Assembly (NCBI RefSeq): GCF_013170705.1
Contig: NZ_CP033334.1
Coordinates: 6,735,501 to 6,799,500, forward strand
Origin: Mesorhizobium loti
GTDB taxonomy: Bacteria; Pseudomonadota; Alphaproteobacteria; Rhizobiales; Rhizobiaceae
DNA: 64,000 nucleotides
Direction of reading: 5' to 3'
The notes beneath the pieces were generated by a model. The model was given only the letters and a program-made list of their open reading frames with translations. It did not search any database and was not told the DNA's origin. Shown piece by piece: positions 27,239 through 36,323 of this stretch; position 1 is the first letter of the stretch, and each line of letters starts with the position of its first letter. The position numbers and the translations under genes were made by a program.

Positions 27239-28611
27239 GTGCGATGCGCCACATCGCCGTGATCGACATCGGCAAGACCAACGCCAAGGTGGCGCTGGTG
27301 GACCTCACAACGTTGAGCGAGGTCGCGCTGCGCCGGATGGCCAATGCGCCGGTGCGGCAGGCGCCCTACCCGCACCATGATGTCGAAGCGCTGTGGACAT
27401 TCATCCTCAACAGCCTGGCCAGCCTCAACCGCGAACAGCGCATCGACGCCATTTCGATCACCACCCACGGTGCGACCGGCGCGTTGGTCGATGCCTTGGG
27501 TGAATTGGTGCTGCCGGTACTCGACTATGAATTCGATGGTCCCGACGCGCTGGCGGCGGACTATGACGCGATCCGCCCGCCCTTCGCCGAGACCGGCACG
27601 CCGCGCCTGCCGCTCGGCCTCAATCTCGGTGCGCAGTTCTTCTGGCAGCAGAAACGCTTTCCGGCCGATTTTGCGCGGGCCGCGGCGATGCTGATGTATC
27701 CGCAATACTGGGCCTTGCGCCTCACCGGCGTTACCGCAAACGAGGTTACCTCGCTGGGCTGCCACACGGATCTCTGGGACCCATGGAAGGTGGATTTCTC
27801 GTCATTGGTCGACCGCATGGACTGGCGCGGCCTGATGGCGCCGGTGCGACCGGCGAGAGACCGTCTCGGCCCGATCCTGCCCGCGCTCGCGGCGCAAACC
27901 GGGCTTGATCCGCAAACCCCGGTGTTCTGCGGCCTGCACGATTCCAACGCCTCACTGTTGCCGCATCTCTTGTCGGATGCGCCACCCTTCTCGGTCGTCT
28001 CGACCGGGACCTGGGTGGTGTCGATGGCGGTCGGCGGGAGGCCGGTCAAGCTCGACCCGGCGCGCGATACGCTGGTCAATGTCAATGCACTCGGCAATCC
28101 CGTGCCGTCGGCTCGTTTCATGGGCGGGCGCGAATTCTCGCTGCTGACGGACGGCAAGTCGCAGGATTACAGCGGCGGCGACGTGCTGGCGGTCCTGACC
28201 AACAAGATGCTGCTTTTGCCGTCGACGCAGCAAGGTTCGGGACCGTTTCCGCACCTTGCGGCGGCATGGCTCAATGCCGACGGCATGAACAATGCCGAGC
28301 GTTTTGCCACCATCTCGTTCTATCTTGCGCTGATGACGGCGACCTGTCTCGAGCTGATCGGCGCCGACGGTCCGACCACCGTGGAAGGACCCTTTGCCCG
28401 CAACCGGCTGTTTGTCCACATGCTGGCGGCGGCCACCGCCCGCAGCGTCGTCGCCTCGGAAGCCGCGACCGGCACCAGCATTGGCGCCGCATTGCTGGCA
28501 TCGGATCAGGCCGCCACGCACGGCAACGGCGAAAGGCTGGAACCACCGACCGACCCGGCCTGGGCGGACTATGTCAGCGCATGGCGCGCGGCGGTCGCGG
28601 CACAGGGCTGA
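27235..28611 (+). CDS. rhaK: Rhamnulokinase-type sugar kinase
   Basis: A 458-residue FGGY-family kinase. The N-terminal phosphate-1 motif is [31 protein letters not shown] lies in the first half, and [15 protein letters not shown] (catalytic Asp), [13 protein letters not shown] and [17 protein letters not shown] are in the second half. It starts at an ATGA overlap with rhaU. In R. leguminosarum RhaK is needed both for growth on rhamnose and for transport activity. Its stop codon directly abuts the stop of the convergent racemase-arginase gene, with no spacer. Confidence 0.92.
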   Translation: MSAMRHIAVIDIGKTNAKVALVDLTTLSEVALRRMANAPVRQAPYPHHDVEALWTFILNSLASLNREQRIDAISITTHGATGALVDALGELVLPVLDYEFDGPDALAADYDAIRPPFAETGTPRLPLGLNLGAQFFWQQKRFPADFARAAAMLMYPQYWALRLTGVTANEVTSLGCHTDLWDPWKVDFSSLVDRMDWRGLMAPVRPARDRLGPILPALAAQTGLDPQTPVFCGLHDSNASLLPHLLSDAPPFSVVSTGTWVVSMAVGGRPVKLDPARDTLVNVNALGNPVPSARFMGGREFSLLTDGKSQDYSGGDVLAVLTNKMLLLPSTQQGSGPFPHLAAAWLNADGMNNAERFATISFYLALMTATCLELIGADGPTTVEGPFARNRLFVHMLAAATARSVVASEAATGTSIGAALLASDQAATHGNGERLEPPTDPAWADYVSAWRAAVAAQG

Positions 28612-30438
28612 TTACAGGATCCGCTTGCCGAAGGCCGACATGATGAAATTGACGGTATCGGTGCCGATCCTGGGCTCCAGATCCTTGGTCAGGCTAGAGA
28701 CATCCATCGACAGCAGGCCGCCGGACAGCGCGATCGCCTCCATCGCCTGATGCGTTTCGCGCACTGTCAGCCCGCCGGAGCCAGCAGCCCAGCCGGCGAA
28801 TTCGGTCGCTGTCGGCGAATAGCTGACATGAAAGCCTTGCGTGCCCGACGTGGCGATGCGGATCGCTTCATGCATCAGGTCGCGCATGCCCATGGCGTCG
28901 ATGTCGGTCATGGTGAAGGCCGACACCCGCGAATCCTTCAGCACCCGCGCCTCGGCCGGATCGGCATGGCGCAAGCCGACGATAACGACATTTTCCGGCG
29001 ACAGCTGCGGCTGCAGCGCGCCGGCCTTGTGGTCGAGCCCGAGCGCACGCGCCAGCACCGAGGCCTCCGGCAGATCGATGCCCTCTTCGTCCTCGGGCAT
29101 CAGGGCGGCGATGGAATCGATCCAGATCAGGCCGAAGGAGTGCGTCGCGCGCGCCGTCACGGTCAGCGCCTTGTGGACGACGCGACGGTCGGCGCCCGCG
29201 GTGAGACGGATCAGCCCCGAGGGGGGTCGCTCGACATCGGCCAGTTCGACGACGTCGAAATTCATCGCCTCCAGCCGCCCGCCCGTCCCCTCGCGGACGA
29301 GGATGCCGGCGGCTTCCGTTTCAGCCGAGATCGACACCATCTTGCGGCCGGAAAAGTCCGCGACGTCGTGCATCGGCGCCTTCTCGACATATTCCGAAGT
29401 CATCGCCAGCAGCATGGCGCCATAACTCATGCGGAAGGCGACGCGGTCGCCGACGGCGGGTGGCGGATCGGCATCCTGGACGTCGAGCAGCAGATGGTCG
29501 CTGGAGGCGCCGAGCACCCTTATCCCCTTGGCGATCGGCGTCAGCCCTTCGACCAGCACGTCCTCGCGGCCGATATTGGCGATGGCGCGCAGCCTGTCGC
29601 CTTCGTCGGGAAAGACCGGCTGGTTGCCGAAGGCGTCGTAGCCGGACTCGCCGATCGGCCGCGACGGCTTGAGCTTGACCTCGATGATGTCGCTGGTCAG
29701 CCGGCAGGCATCGGGTTCGAGTTCGGCCCATGGCATCTCGCGAAAAGTCTCGACGCCGCCTTGCAGGATAGCCTCGCCGACCCTGAGATTGTTGATGCCG
29801 GCGGGCAGCCTGCCCTCGAGCAGCAGCGTCAGCGACGACGAGGCACCGCCTGAGATCCAGTCGAGACTTTTGCCGGACAGGCGCTCGGTCTTGTAGGCGT
29901 GAGCGACGAGCTGGCCAAGATTCTCCGGCGTCGGCATGATGGCGCCGAAGCAGCCAAGATTGGTGCCGATGCCGGCTATGCGAACCCCTTTGAATTCGAG
30001 GATCTTCTCGACGGTGGGTATCAGGTCGCTCGGCCAGATGCCTTCACGGAGATCGCCGAGATCGATCATGAGCATGATGTCGTGGACGCGGCCCATGCGC
30101 TCGGCAATGCGCGAAATCTCGCGAATGGTGGCGAGTTCCGATTGCAGACTGATGTCGACGGTGCGCACCACCTCCTCGACGCGCGCCATGGGTGGGCTGC
30201 GCAGCAGCATGATCGGCGCGTTGATGCCGCTGTCGCGCAGCCGGCGGATGTTCTCGAAACGCGATTCGGCAATGCCGGCGACGCCGCCGCGCAGCATGGC
30301 GCGCGCCACTTGCGGCATGCCGCACATGCCCTTGGTGACGCCGAACACCTTGATGCCCGACAGCGCGCAGCGCTCGACGATGGTGCGGGCGTTGCGCTCG
30401 ATCCGGCCAAGGTCGATGGCGACTTGCGGTCCCGACAT
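28612..30438 (-). CDS. PLP amino-acid racemase fused to a metal-site-deficient arginase-like domain
   Basis: A 608-residue fusion. Residues 1 to about 365 form a fold-type III PLP domain of the ornithine-racemase/YhfX-like alanine racemase group: AIDLGRIERNA, the PLP lysine K36 in VFGVTKGMCG, LMIDLGDLREGIW, GTNLGCFGA, SGGASSSLTLLLEG and NNLRVGEAILQG. Residues about 366-608 resemble arginase/agmatinase and end in a family-like tail, GLTVRETHQAMEAI ... SAFGKRIL. In that part the GGDHS-type motif reads AGADRRV, the DAHAD-type motif reads WIDSIAAL, and the SxDxD motif reads VSYSPTA. At most one or two Mn ligands remain, so ureohydrolase activity is unlikely. It starts 2 bases after dadA on the same strand. 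Suggested role: racemisation with an amino-acid-sensing or scaffold domain. Confidence 0.85.
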   Translation of the reverse strand: MSGPQVAIDLGRIERNARTIVERCALSGIKVFGVTKGMCGMPQVARAMLRGGVAGIAESRFENIRRLRDSGINAPIMLLRSPPMARVEEVVRTVDISLQSELATIREISRIAERMGRVHDIMLMIDLGDLREGIWPSDLIPTVEKILEFKGVRIAGIGTNLGCFGAIMPTPENLGQLVAHAYKTERLSGKSLDWISGGASSSLTLLLEGRLPAGINNLRVGEAILQGGVETFREMPWAELEPDACRLTSDIIEVKLKPSRPIGESGYDAFGNQPVFPDEGDRLRAIANIGREDVLVEGLTPIAKGIRVLGASSDHLLLDVQDADPPPAVGDRVAFRMSYGAMLLAMTSEYVEKAPMHDVADFSGRKMVSISAETEAAGILVREGTGGRLEAMNFDVVELADVERPPSGLIRLTAGADRRVVHKALTVTARATHSFGLIWIDSIAALMPEDEEGIDLPEASVLARALGLDHKAGALQPQLSPENVVIVGLRHADPAEARVLKDSRVSAFTMTDIDAMGMRDLMHEAIRIATSGTQGFHVSYSPTATEFAGWAAGSGGLTVRETHQAMEAIALSGGLLSMDVSSLTKDLEPRIGTDTVNFIMSAFGKRIL

Positions 30439-30440
30439 GC

Positions 30441-31691
30441 CTAGCCTCCGTAGACCAGCCCCTGCGGGTCGATCTCCGGCTTGCGGCCGGCGACAAGGTC
30501 GGCCAGGAATTTCCCGGAGCCGCAGGCCATCGTCCAGCCGACATGGCCGTGGCCGGTGTCGAGATAGAGATTCTCATAGCGCGCCTGGCCAATGACCGGC
30601 ACGGAGTTCGGCATCATTGGCCGCAGGCCAGCCCACAACTCCGCTTTCTTCTCGTCGAAGGCGCCGGGAAAGAGATCCCTGGCGGTCCTGAACATGGTGG
30701 CAAAGTCGCTTGGCTTGTGGGTGCGGTCGAAGCCTGTGAATTCGGCGGTCGAGGCCAACCGCAAGCGATTGCCAAGGCGCGAATAGGCCATCAGCTGGTC
30801 CTCATCGGCGCCACCCATGGTCGGGCCCTTGCTTTCGTCTTCCAGCGGAATGGTCGCGGTGTAACCCTTCACCGGATAGACCGGCAGGTCGATGCCGTAC
30901 CGGCGGCCGAGCAGGCCGCTTTCCGGACCCATCGAGATAACCACCGCATCGCCTGAGACGGTGCCGGCGGAGGTCATCACCGCGCGCACCCGGCCGCCCT
31001 CGATGTCGAGGCCTTCGACCGTCGTGCCGTAGAGAAATCTCACGCCGAGCTTTTCGGCGGCATGGGCAGCGAGCTTCTCCACGAACTGCCGGGAATCGCC
31101 GGTCTGGTCGATCGGCGAGTAGACGCCGCCGGCGATCTTTTCCTTCACGCCGGCAAGGCCCGGTTCAAGCTCGACCAGCCGGTCGCGGCCGACGATCTCG
31201 ATCGGCAGGCCATGCTCGGCCAGGTATCGGTAATTGTCGGTGCCGGTGTCGAGACTGTGCTGTGAGCGGAAGAAATAGAGGATACCCTTCTTGCGCTCGT
31301 CATAGTGGATGCCGGTGTCGGCCGAGATGGCGTTGATGCACTCACGCGAATAGAGCGCCAGGCGTAGCTTGACCTGGCTGTTGGCGCGCAGGCGGGCCAC
31401 GGTACACTGGCGCAGGAAACGCAGGCTCCAGGCAAGGAAATAAGGATCGAAGCGCAGCCGCACCTTGATGCCGAGATCATGGTTGTAGAGCCCGCGCAGG
31501 AAGGTCTTCAGCGCCGCTGGCGAGGCCCAGGCGGTGGCGTCGCCCGGCGAAACCAGCCCGGCATTCGACTGGCTGGTGCCACGCGCCGGCGCCGGATGGC
31601 GCTCTATCACGGTGACCTCATGACCGTCGGCGGCCAGATAATAGGCCGCCGCCGTGCCGACGACGCCAGCTCCAAGCACCGTTATCTTCAT
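30441..31691 (-). CDS. dadA: D-amino-acid dehydrogenase small subunit (DadA-like FAD oxidoreductase)
   Basis: From the ATG at 31691 (GGGGGA 6 bases upstream) the product has 416 residues, the usual DadA length. It has the FAD-binding ITVLGAGVVGTAAAYYLAADGHEVTVIER type start, SNAGLVSPGDATAWASP, VYPVKGYTATIP, ELWAGLRPMMPNSVPVIG, and the C-terminal GHVGWTMACGSGKFLADL. It oxidises D-amino acids to keto acids, passing electrons to the respiratory chain. It precedes the racemase fusion by 2 bases, so the two likely form a racemise-then-oxidise catabolic unit. The upstream galE lies 103 bases away on the same strand. Confidence 0.93.
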   Translation of the reverse strand: MKITVLGAGVVGTAAAYYLAADGHEVTVIERHPAPARGTSQSNAGLVSPGDATAWASPAALKTFLRGLYNHDLGIKVRLRFDPYFLAWSLRFLRQCTVARLRANSQVKLRLALYSRECINAISADTGIHYDERKKGILYFFRSQHSLDTGTDNYRYLAEHGLPIEIVGRDRLVELEPGLAGVKEKIAGGVYSPIDQTGDSRQFVEKLAAHAAEKLGVRFLYGTTVEGLDIEGGRVRAVMTSAGTVSGDAVVISMGPESGLLGRRYGIDLPVYPVKGYTATIPLEDESKGPTMGGADEDQLMAYSRLGNRLRLASTAEFTGFDRTHKPSDFATMFRTARDLFPGAFDEKKAELWAGLRPMMPNSVPVIGQARYENLYLDTGHGHVGWTMACGSGKFLADLVAGRKPEIDPQGLVYGG

Positions 31692-31794
31692 GCCATCCCC
31701 CAAAAGCTCGCAGCGGCACGGCGCTTCCACGCCGTGTCGCGAATGCTTCCATAGCGTGTCACCGCGCGCGTTGCGAGCCCTCGGGGAACCTGGC

Positions 31795-32790
31795 TCAGCC
31801 GCGTGCGGAGTTCTTGCTGGTCAGGATGCGTTCCCAGGCGAGCGCGTCGGCGACGATCTGGTCGAGGTCATCGCGTTGCGGGGCCCAGCCGAGTTCCGCT
31901 CGCGCGAGGTCCGAATTGGCGACCACGGCCGCCGCATCGCCGGGACGCCGATCGCCCATCCTCACCTCGAAATCATGGCCGAAGGCGCGCCGCACGCTGT
32001 CGATCACCTCGAGCACGGAATAGCCATGGCTGTAGCCGCAATTGGCGACGAGGCTCGTGCCTCCCTCGCGCAACCGCTGCAAGGCAAGGCGATGCGCGGC
32101 GGCCAGGTCGCTGACATGGATGTAATCGCGCATGCAGGTGCCGTCCGGCGTCGGGTAGTCGGTGCCGAACACCTGCATGAAGGGACGCTTGCCAAGCGCG
32201 GTCTCGCAGGCAACCTTGATAAGGTGCGTGGCGCCTGGCGTCGACTGGCCCGTGCGGCCCTTCGGGTCGGCGCCGGCGACGTTGAAGTAGCGAAGCGCCG
32301 TGTAGCGGATGTCGTGCGCAAGGCCCGCGTCGCGCAGCATCCATTCGCTCATCAATTTGGAGAGGCCGTAGGGCGATTCGGGCGCCAGGCGGGCGTCCTC
32401 GCGCACCGGCTCAAGCCCGGCGCCTCCATAAACGGCGGCGGTCGAGGAAAAGATGAAATTGGGTACACCCTCGCGCACCGCGGTTTCGATCAGCGTGCGC
32501 GTCTTTGAGGTGTTGTTATCATAATAGGCAAGCGGGTCGGCGACCGATTCCGGAACCACGATGGAGCCGGCGAAATGGATAATGGCGTCGACCTGATTGT
32601 CCCGGATGATCGATCCGACCAATTCCTTGTCGGCGACATCGCCGACGACGAGCTTTGCCTCCGGCGCAACCGCCCATTCGAAGCCGGTCGAAAGCCGGTC
32701 GAGAACGACCACGCTGTCGCCGGCATCCAGCAATTCCCAGACCATGTGGCTACCGATATAGCCGGCGCCACCTGTCACCAAAACCGTCAT
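31795..32790 (-). CDS. galE: UDP-glucose 4-epimerase
   Basis: A short-chain-dehydrogenase-type epimerase of 331 residues interconverting UDP-glucose and UDP-galactose. It shows the NAD motif VTGGAGYIGSH, DVADKELV, IIHFAGSIVVPESV, FSSTAAVYGG and the catalytic SPYGLSKLMSE. An ATG two codons upstream (32796) is possible, but GAGG is better spaced for 32790. In rhizobia such a gene (exoB) supplies UDP-galactose for exopolysaccharide and LPS. No other sugar-nucleotide gene is adjacent. Confidence 0.93.
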   Translation of the reverse strand: MTVLVTGGAGYIGSHMVWELLDAGDSVVVLDRLSTGFEWAVAPEAKLVVGDVADKELVGSIIRDNQVDAIIHFAGSIVVPESVADPLAYYDNNTSKTRTLIETAVREGVPNFIFSSTAAVYGGAGLEPVREDARLAPESPYGLSKLMSEWMLRDAGLAHDIRYTALRYFNVAGADPKGRTGQSTPGATHLIKVACETALGKRPFMQVFGTDYPTPDGTCMRDYIHVSDLAAAHRLALQRLREGGTSLVANCGYSHGYSVLEVIDSVRRAFGHDFEVRMGDRRPGDAAAVVANSDLARAELGWAPQRDDLDQIVADALAWERILTSKNSARG

Positions 32791-33068
32791 CCGCATCCTC
32801 GCATCTCAAGATTTATCGGAAACTGTCTCAAACACCGCCTTACTGGAAAGCCCTCCGCATGGCCATTAGAACCCTTGGTAACCGGCGTTCACTTGATGTG
32901 GCATCGTGTGGAAACAAAAGTGATCCACAGAGCGTGTCCTGGACTGGGAATAGGCCACGATCCGCCAGCGTTAGGAACAGGTACGGGGCGTGGCATTTTG
33001 ACCAAAACGGCCTGGTGGACGACCCATAGGGCAATGATTATGATCCCGCGCAAAATTGGGAAGCCGAC
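32791..33068. other. Divergent promoter region galE / hemA
   Basis: A 278-bp gap between divergent genes. An inverted repeat GTGGA-n11-TCCAC occurs at about 32919-32939. I do not find a convincing Fnr/FixK box. Promoters for both genes must lie here. Confidence 0.4.
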
Positions 33069-34346
33069 ATGAACTACCAGCGGTTCTTCGAAGAAGCGAT
33101 CGACCAGCTCCATGCGGAGCGTCGCTATCGCGTCTTCGCCGATCTCGAGCGTATCGCGGGCAAGTTTCCGCGCGCCATCTGGCGCTCCAACGGCCGCGCC
33201 GAGGAAATCACCGTCTGGTGCTCCAACGACTATCTCGGCATGGGCCAGCACGCGGATGTCATCGCCGCCTTCCAGAACGCGGCCGGCAAGATGGGTTCGG
33301 GAGCCGGCGGCACCCGCAACATCTCCGGTACCTCCAACCCGCTGGTCGAACTCGAGCAGGAACTCGCCGACCTGCACGGCAAGGAGGCCGCGCTGGTCTT
33401 TACCTCCGGCTTCGTCTCCAACGAAGCTTCGATCTCGACCATTGCCCGGCTTTTGCCCAACTGCCTGATCATCTCGGACGAGTTGAACCACGCCTCGATG
33501 ATCGAGGGCGTGCGGCGCTCGGGCGCGGAAAAGAAGATCTTCCGCCACAATGACGTCGCGCATCTGGAAAGCCTGCTGCAGGCGGCGGGGCGCGAGCGGG
33601 CCAAGCTGATCGTCTTCGAAAGCGTCTATTCGATGGACGGCGACATCGCGCCGATCCGGGAGATCGTCGAACTCGCCGAGCGCTACAACGCCATGACCTA
33701 TATCGACGAGGTCCATGCCGTGGGCATGTACGGACCGCGCGGCGGCGGCATCACCGAGCGCGAAGGCCTTGCCGACCGCATCGACATCATCCAGGGCACG
33801 CTGGCCAAGGCGTTCGGCACGCTGGGCGGCTACATCACCGGCACCAGCGCGGTGATCGACGCGGTTCGCTCCTATGCGCCGGGTTTCATCTTCACCACGG
33901 CGCTGCCGCCGGCGATCGCCGCCGCCACCACCGCCTCCATCCGCCATCTCAAGCGTTCGCAGGCCGAGCGCGACGCGCAGCAGCAGCAGGCGAGCCGAAC
34001 CAAACACATCCTGGCGGCCGCCGGCCTGCCGGTGATGGAATCGGCGACCCATATCGTGCCGGTGCTGGTTGGCGATCCGGAGCTTTGCAAGATGGCGAGC
34101 GACCGGCTGCTTGGCGTCCACGGCATCTACATCCAGCCGATCAACTACCCGACCGTGCCGCGCGGCACCGAGCGGCTGCGCATCACGCCGACACCGTTCC
34201 ATTCCGATGCGCTGATCGCCGAACTGCAGGATGCGCTGGTCGAGACCTGGGATGCGCTCGGCATTCCCTATGCCAGTTCCGGCCAACCTTCGGTCGCCAA
34301 GACCGACCGCATCATTCCGCTCCTGGTCCCCAAGTCGGGCGGCTGA
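33069..34346 (+). CDS. hemA: 5-aminolevulinate synthase
   Basis: A 425-residue PLP enzyme of the alpha-oxoamine synthase family that condenses glycine and succinyl-CoA (C4 pathway), the first step of haem synthesis in Alphaproteobacteria. Diagnostic parts: [57 protein letters not shown] and the PLP lysine in [14 protein letters not shown]. Length is standard. It is a single gene, separated by a small hairpin from the convergent aminotransferase. In nodulating bacteria it contributes haem for leghaemoglobin-era metabolism and respiratory cytochromes. Confidence 0.96.
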   Translation: MNYQRFFEEAIDQLHAERRYRVFADLERIAGKFPRAIWRSNGRAEEITVWCSNDYLGMGQHADVIAAFQNAAGKMGSGAGGTRNISGTSNPLVELEQELADLHGKEAALVFTSGFVSNEASISTIARLLPNCLIISDELNHASMIEGVRRSGAEKKIFRHNDVAHLESLLQAAGRERAKLIVFESVYSMDGDIAPIREIVELAERYNAMTYIDEVHAVGMYGPRGGGITEREGLADRIDIIQGTLAKAFGTLGGYITGTSAVIDAVRSYAPGFIFTTALPPAIAAATTASIRHLKRSQAERDAQQQQASRTKHILAAAGLPVMESATHIVPVLVGDPELCKMASDRLLGVHGIYIQPINYPTVPRGTERLRITPTPFHSDALIAELQDALVETWDALGIPYASSGQPSVAKTDRIIPLLVPKSGG

Positions 34347-34351
34347 TCCCG

Positions 34352-34367
34352 GGCGGCTAAAGCCGCC
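34352..34367. terminator. Short hairpin between hemA and a convergent gene
   Basis: GGCGGC-TAAA-GCCGCC lies between two convergent stop codons (34346 and 34374). It has the position of a bidirectional terminator, but without a long T-run. Confidence 0.55.
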
Positions 34368-34373
34368 TTCGGT

Positions 34374-35540
34374 TCAAACGCTCTTCATCCACTTCGCCAG
34401 CCGGTGCGCCGCTTCCTCGATCTGATCGAGGCGGCGGTGGAAGCACAGTCTGAGGAAGGCCTCGCCGCCAGGACCAAAGGCCGTGCCCGGCGCCAGGCCG
34501 ACATTGGCCTTGTCGACGATCTCGAAAGCGGCCGCGCGCGAATCGGTGATGCCGTCGACGGCGAAGAACAGATAGAAAGCGCCCTGCGGCACGGTGAACC
34601 GGGCCCGGCCGGTGGCTCCGAGAATGCCGCAGATCAGGTCGCGTGCCTTCCTCGCCCGCTCCACCTGCTCGGCGACGAAGCCATCGCCCTCGTCGAGCGC
34701 GGCGATCGCACCGCGCTGCATGAATTGGGCAACACCCGAGTTCGAATACTGGATCAGGTTCTCGAACACCTGCTGCAGGCTCGGATGCGTCTTGATCCAA
34801 CCGACACGCCAGCCGGTCATGGCCCAGTTCTTGGAAAAGGAGTTGACGAACAGGATGCGGTCCTCCGCCGTCGCGATGTCGAGGAAGGACGGCGCACGGC
34901 CATGGCCATAGTGGAACAGCGAATAGATCTCGTCGGCGATGATCCAGAGGTTCTTCGCCCGCGCAAGATCGAGAATCGCCTGCAAGGTCTCGCGATCGGC
35001 GGTCCAGCCGGTTGGGTTGGAGGGCGTGTTGATGAACAGCGCCCTGGTGCGCGGCGTGATCGCCGCCGCTATCTTCTCGACGTCGCAGGACCAGCCATTG
35101 CCGGAGTTATCGAGCGTGACCGGCACCGGAACGGCTCCCGATATCGCCGCTGCGGCATCGAAATTCGGCCAGGCCGGCGACAGATAGATAACCTCGTCGC
35201 CGGCTCCGGCCAGCGCGTCGAGCGCCAGCTGGATGGCATGCATGCCGGAGCCGGTGACGATGAACTGCTCCTCGGGGAACGTCCTGGCGAAATGCCTGGC
35301 ATAATAGCGGGCGAGCGCCTGCCTGAGGTCAGGAATACCTTTCTGCCAGGTGTAGAAGGTCTCACCATTGGACAATCCCCGAGCAGCGGCGTCGGAAATG
35401 AAGGCCGGCGTCGGCAGGTCGCCCTCACCCGCCCAAAGCGGGATCAACCCCTCGCGCAGGCGGCCGTAGTTGACGACGGCAACAATGCCGCTTTCAGGTG
35501 CCGCGCGGGCTTCGGCGCGCAAGCTGTCGATCAAGGTCAT
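34374..35540 (-). CDS. Class I pyridoxal-phosphate aminotransferase (AspC-like)
   Basis: A 388-residue aspartate-aminotransferase-family enzyme. Motifs: LWAGEGDLPTPAFISDAA, TYTWQKG-type substrate loop (FYTWQKGIPDLR), VTGSGMHAIQLALDAL, NTPSNPTGW, IIADEIYSLFHY, the PLP lysine in VNSFSKNWAMTGWRVGW, and RLCFHRRLDQIEEA with the substrate-carboxylate Arg. The amino donor cannot be fixed from sequence. The gene stands alone between hemA and mscL. Confidence 0.9.
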   Translation of the reverse strand: MTLIDSLRAEARAAPESGIVAVVNYGRLREGLIPLWAGEGDLPTPAFISDAAARGLSNGETFYTWQKGIPDLRQALARYYARHFARTFPEEQFIVTGSGMHAIQLALDALAGAGDEVIYLSPAWPNFDAAAAISGAVPVPVTLDNSGNGWSCDVEKIAAAITPRTRALFINTPSNPTGWTADRETLQAILDLARAKNLWIIADEIYSLFHYGHGRAPSFLDIATAEDRILFVNSFSKNWAMTGWRVGWIKTHPSLQQVFENLIQYSNSGVAQFMQRGAIAALDEGDGFVAEQVERARKARDLICGILGATGRARFTVPQGAFYLFFAVDGITDSRAAAFEIVDKANVGLAPGTAFGPGGEAFLRLCFHRRLDQIEEAAHRLAKWMKSV

Positions 35541-35598
35541 GGCGGGTCTGTTCCGGTCTCAAGCGTTGGTCAGCGCTCCTTACCAGATGCGAAAACAG

Positions 35599-35628
35599 AA
35601 AACCCCGGCCGCGAGCGACCGGGGTTTT
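35599..35628 (-). terminator. Terminator downstream of mscL
   Basis: A perfect stem AAAACCCCGG / CCGGGGTTTT with a 10-base loop lies 23 bases after the mscL stop. It gives a T-run in both directions, so it is a classical rho-independent terminator for the minus-strand mscL transcript. Confidence 0.9.
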
Positions 35629-35650
35629 GGTCCAGCAATGGCAGGCCGAG

Positions 35651-36073
35651 TTATTTCCTGGCGAGCAGATCGCGGATCTCGGTCAGCAGGGCGACATCGG
35701 CGGGGGGCGGCGCGGCGGCTGGCGCGGGCTTCTCGGCCTCAAGCCGACGGCGCAGATTGTTCACCGCCTTGACCATCAGGAAGATGATAAAGGCGAGGAT
35801 GATGAAGTTCAGCACCACGGTGATGAAACTGCCATATGCAAAAACAGCACCTTGCTTTTTGGCGTCCGCAAGCGAGGTGGCGTTGACGGCCGAGGAAAGG
35901 CCGAAGAAATAGTTGTTGAAGTCCAGACCACCGAAAATCGCGCCGACGATCGGCATGATGATGTCGTTGACCAGCGAAGTGACGATCGTGCTGAAAGCGC
36001 CGCCGATGATGACACCGACGGCCAAGTCCATCACGTTACCCTTGGAAATGAATTCCTGGAATTCTTTCAGCAT
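35651..36073 (-). CDS. mscL: Large-conductance mechanosensitive channel MscL
   Basis: The ATG at 36073 has GGAGG 6 bases upstream and gives 140 residues. The MscL start [20 protein letters not shown], the first pore helix [20 protein letters not shown] and the second helix [22 protein letters not shown] are intact, with an Ala/Pro-rich link to the C-terminal helix [12 protein letters not shown]. The homopentameric channel opens on hypo-osmotic shock. Upstream in-frame codons to 36184 are not coding-like and are excluded. Confidence 0.95.
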   Translation of the reverse strand: MLKEFQEFISKGNVMDLAVGVIIGGAFSTIVTSLVNDIIMPIVGAIFGGLDFNNYFFGLSSAVNATSLADAKKQGAVFAYGSFITVVLNFIILAFIIFLMVKAVNNLRRRLEAEKPAPAAAPPPADVALLTEIRDLLARK

Positions 36074-36323
36074 TTCGACCCTCCTTGTCATGACCGGTCG
36101 CGCTGCCGTTCCGTCCTTCGGCATCGACCGTGGGCACAATAACAAAAACCTGAAGTTGCAACATGGGTAAAAGGGAGAAAGCAACCGCTTTCTCCTTCCC
36201 TCACGTCAACCTCCGGAAGTCGCGCCCTTCATGCGCCCAAAGCCGCGATGGACTTGGGGCCCAAGCTGTGATTGCGTTCGGACAAGCCGGATAAAAAAGG
36301 CGGCGAAGGAGGAAATTCCAGGC

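Noticed and set aside
34404..35912. 502-codon plus-strand frame
   Set aside because: It lies opposite the well-supported aminotransferase and mscL, crosses a strong terminator, and looks like a GC-rich antisense shadow.
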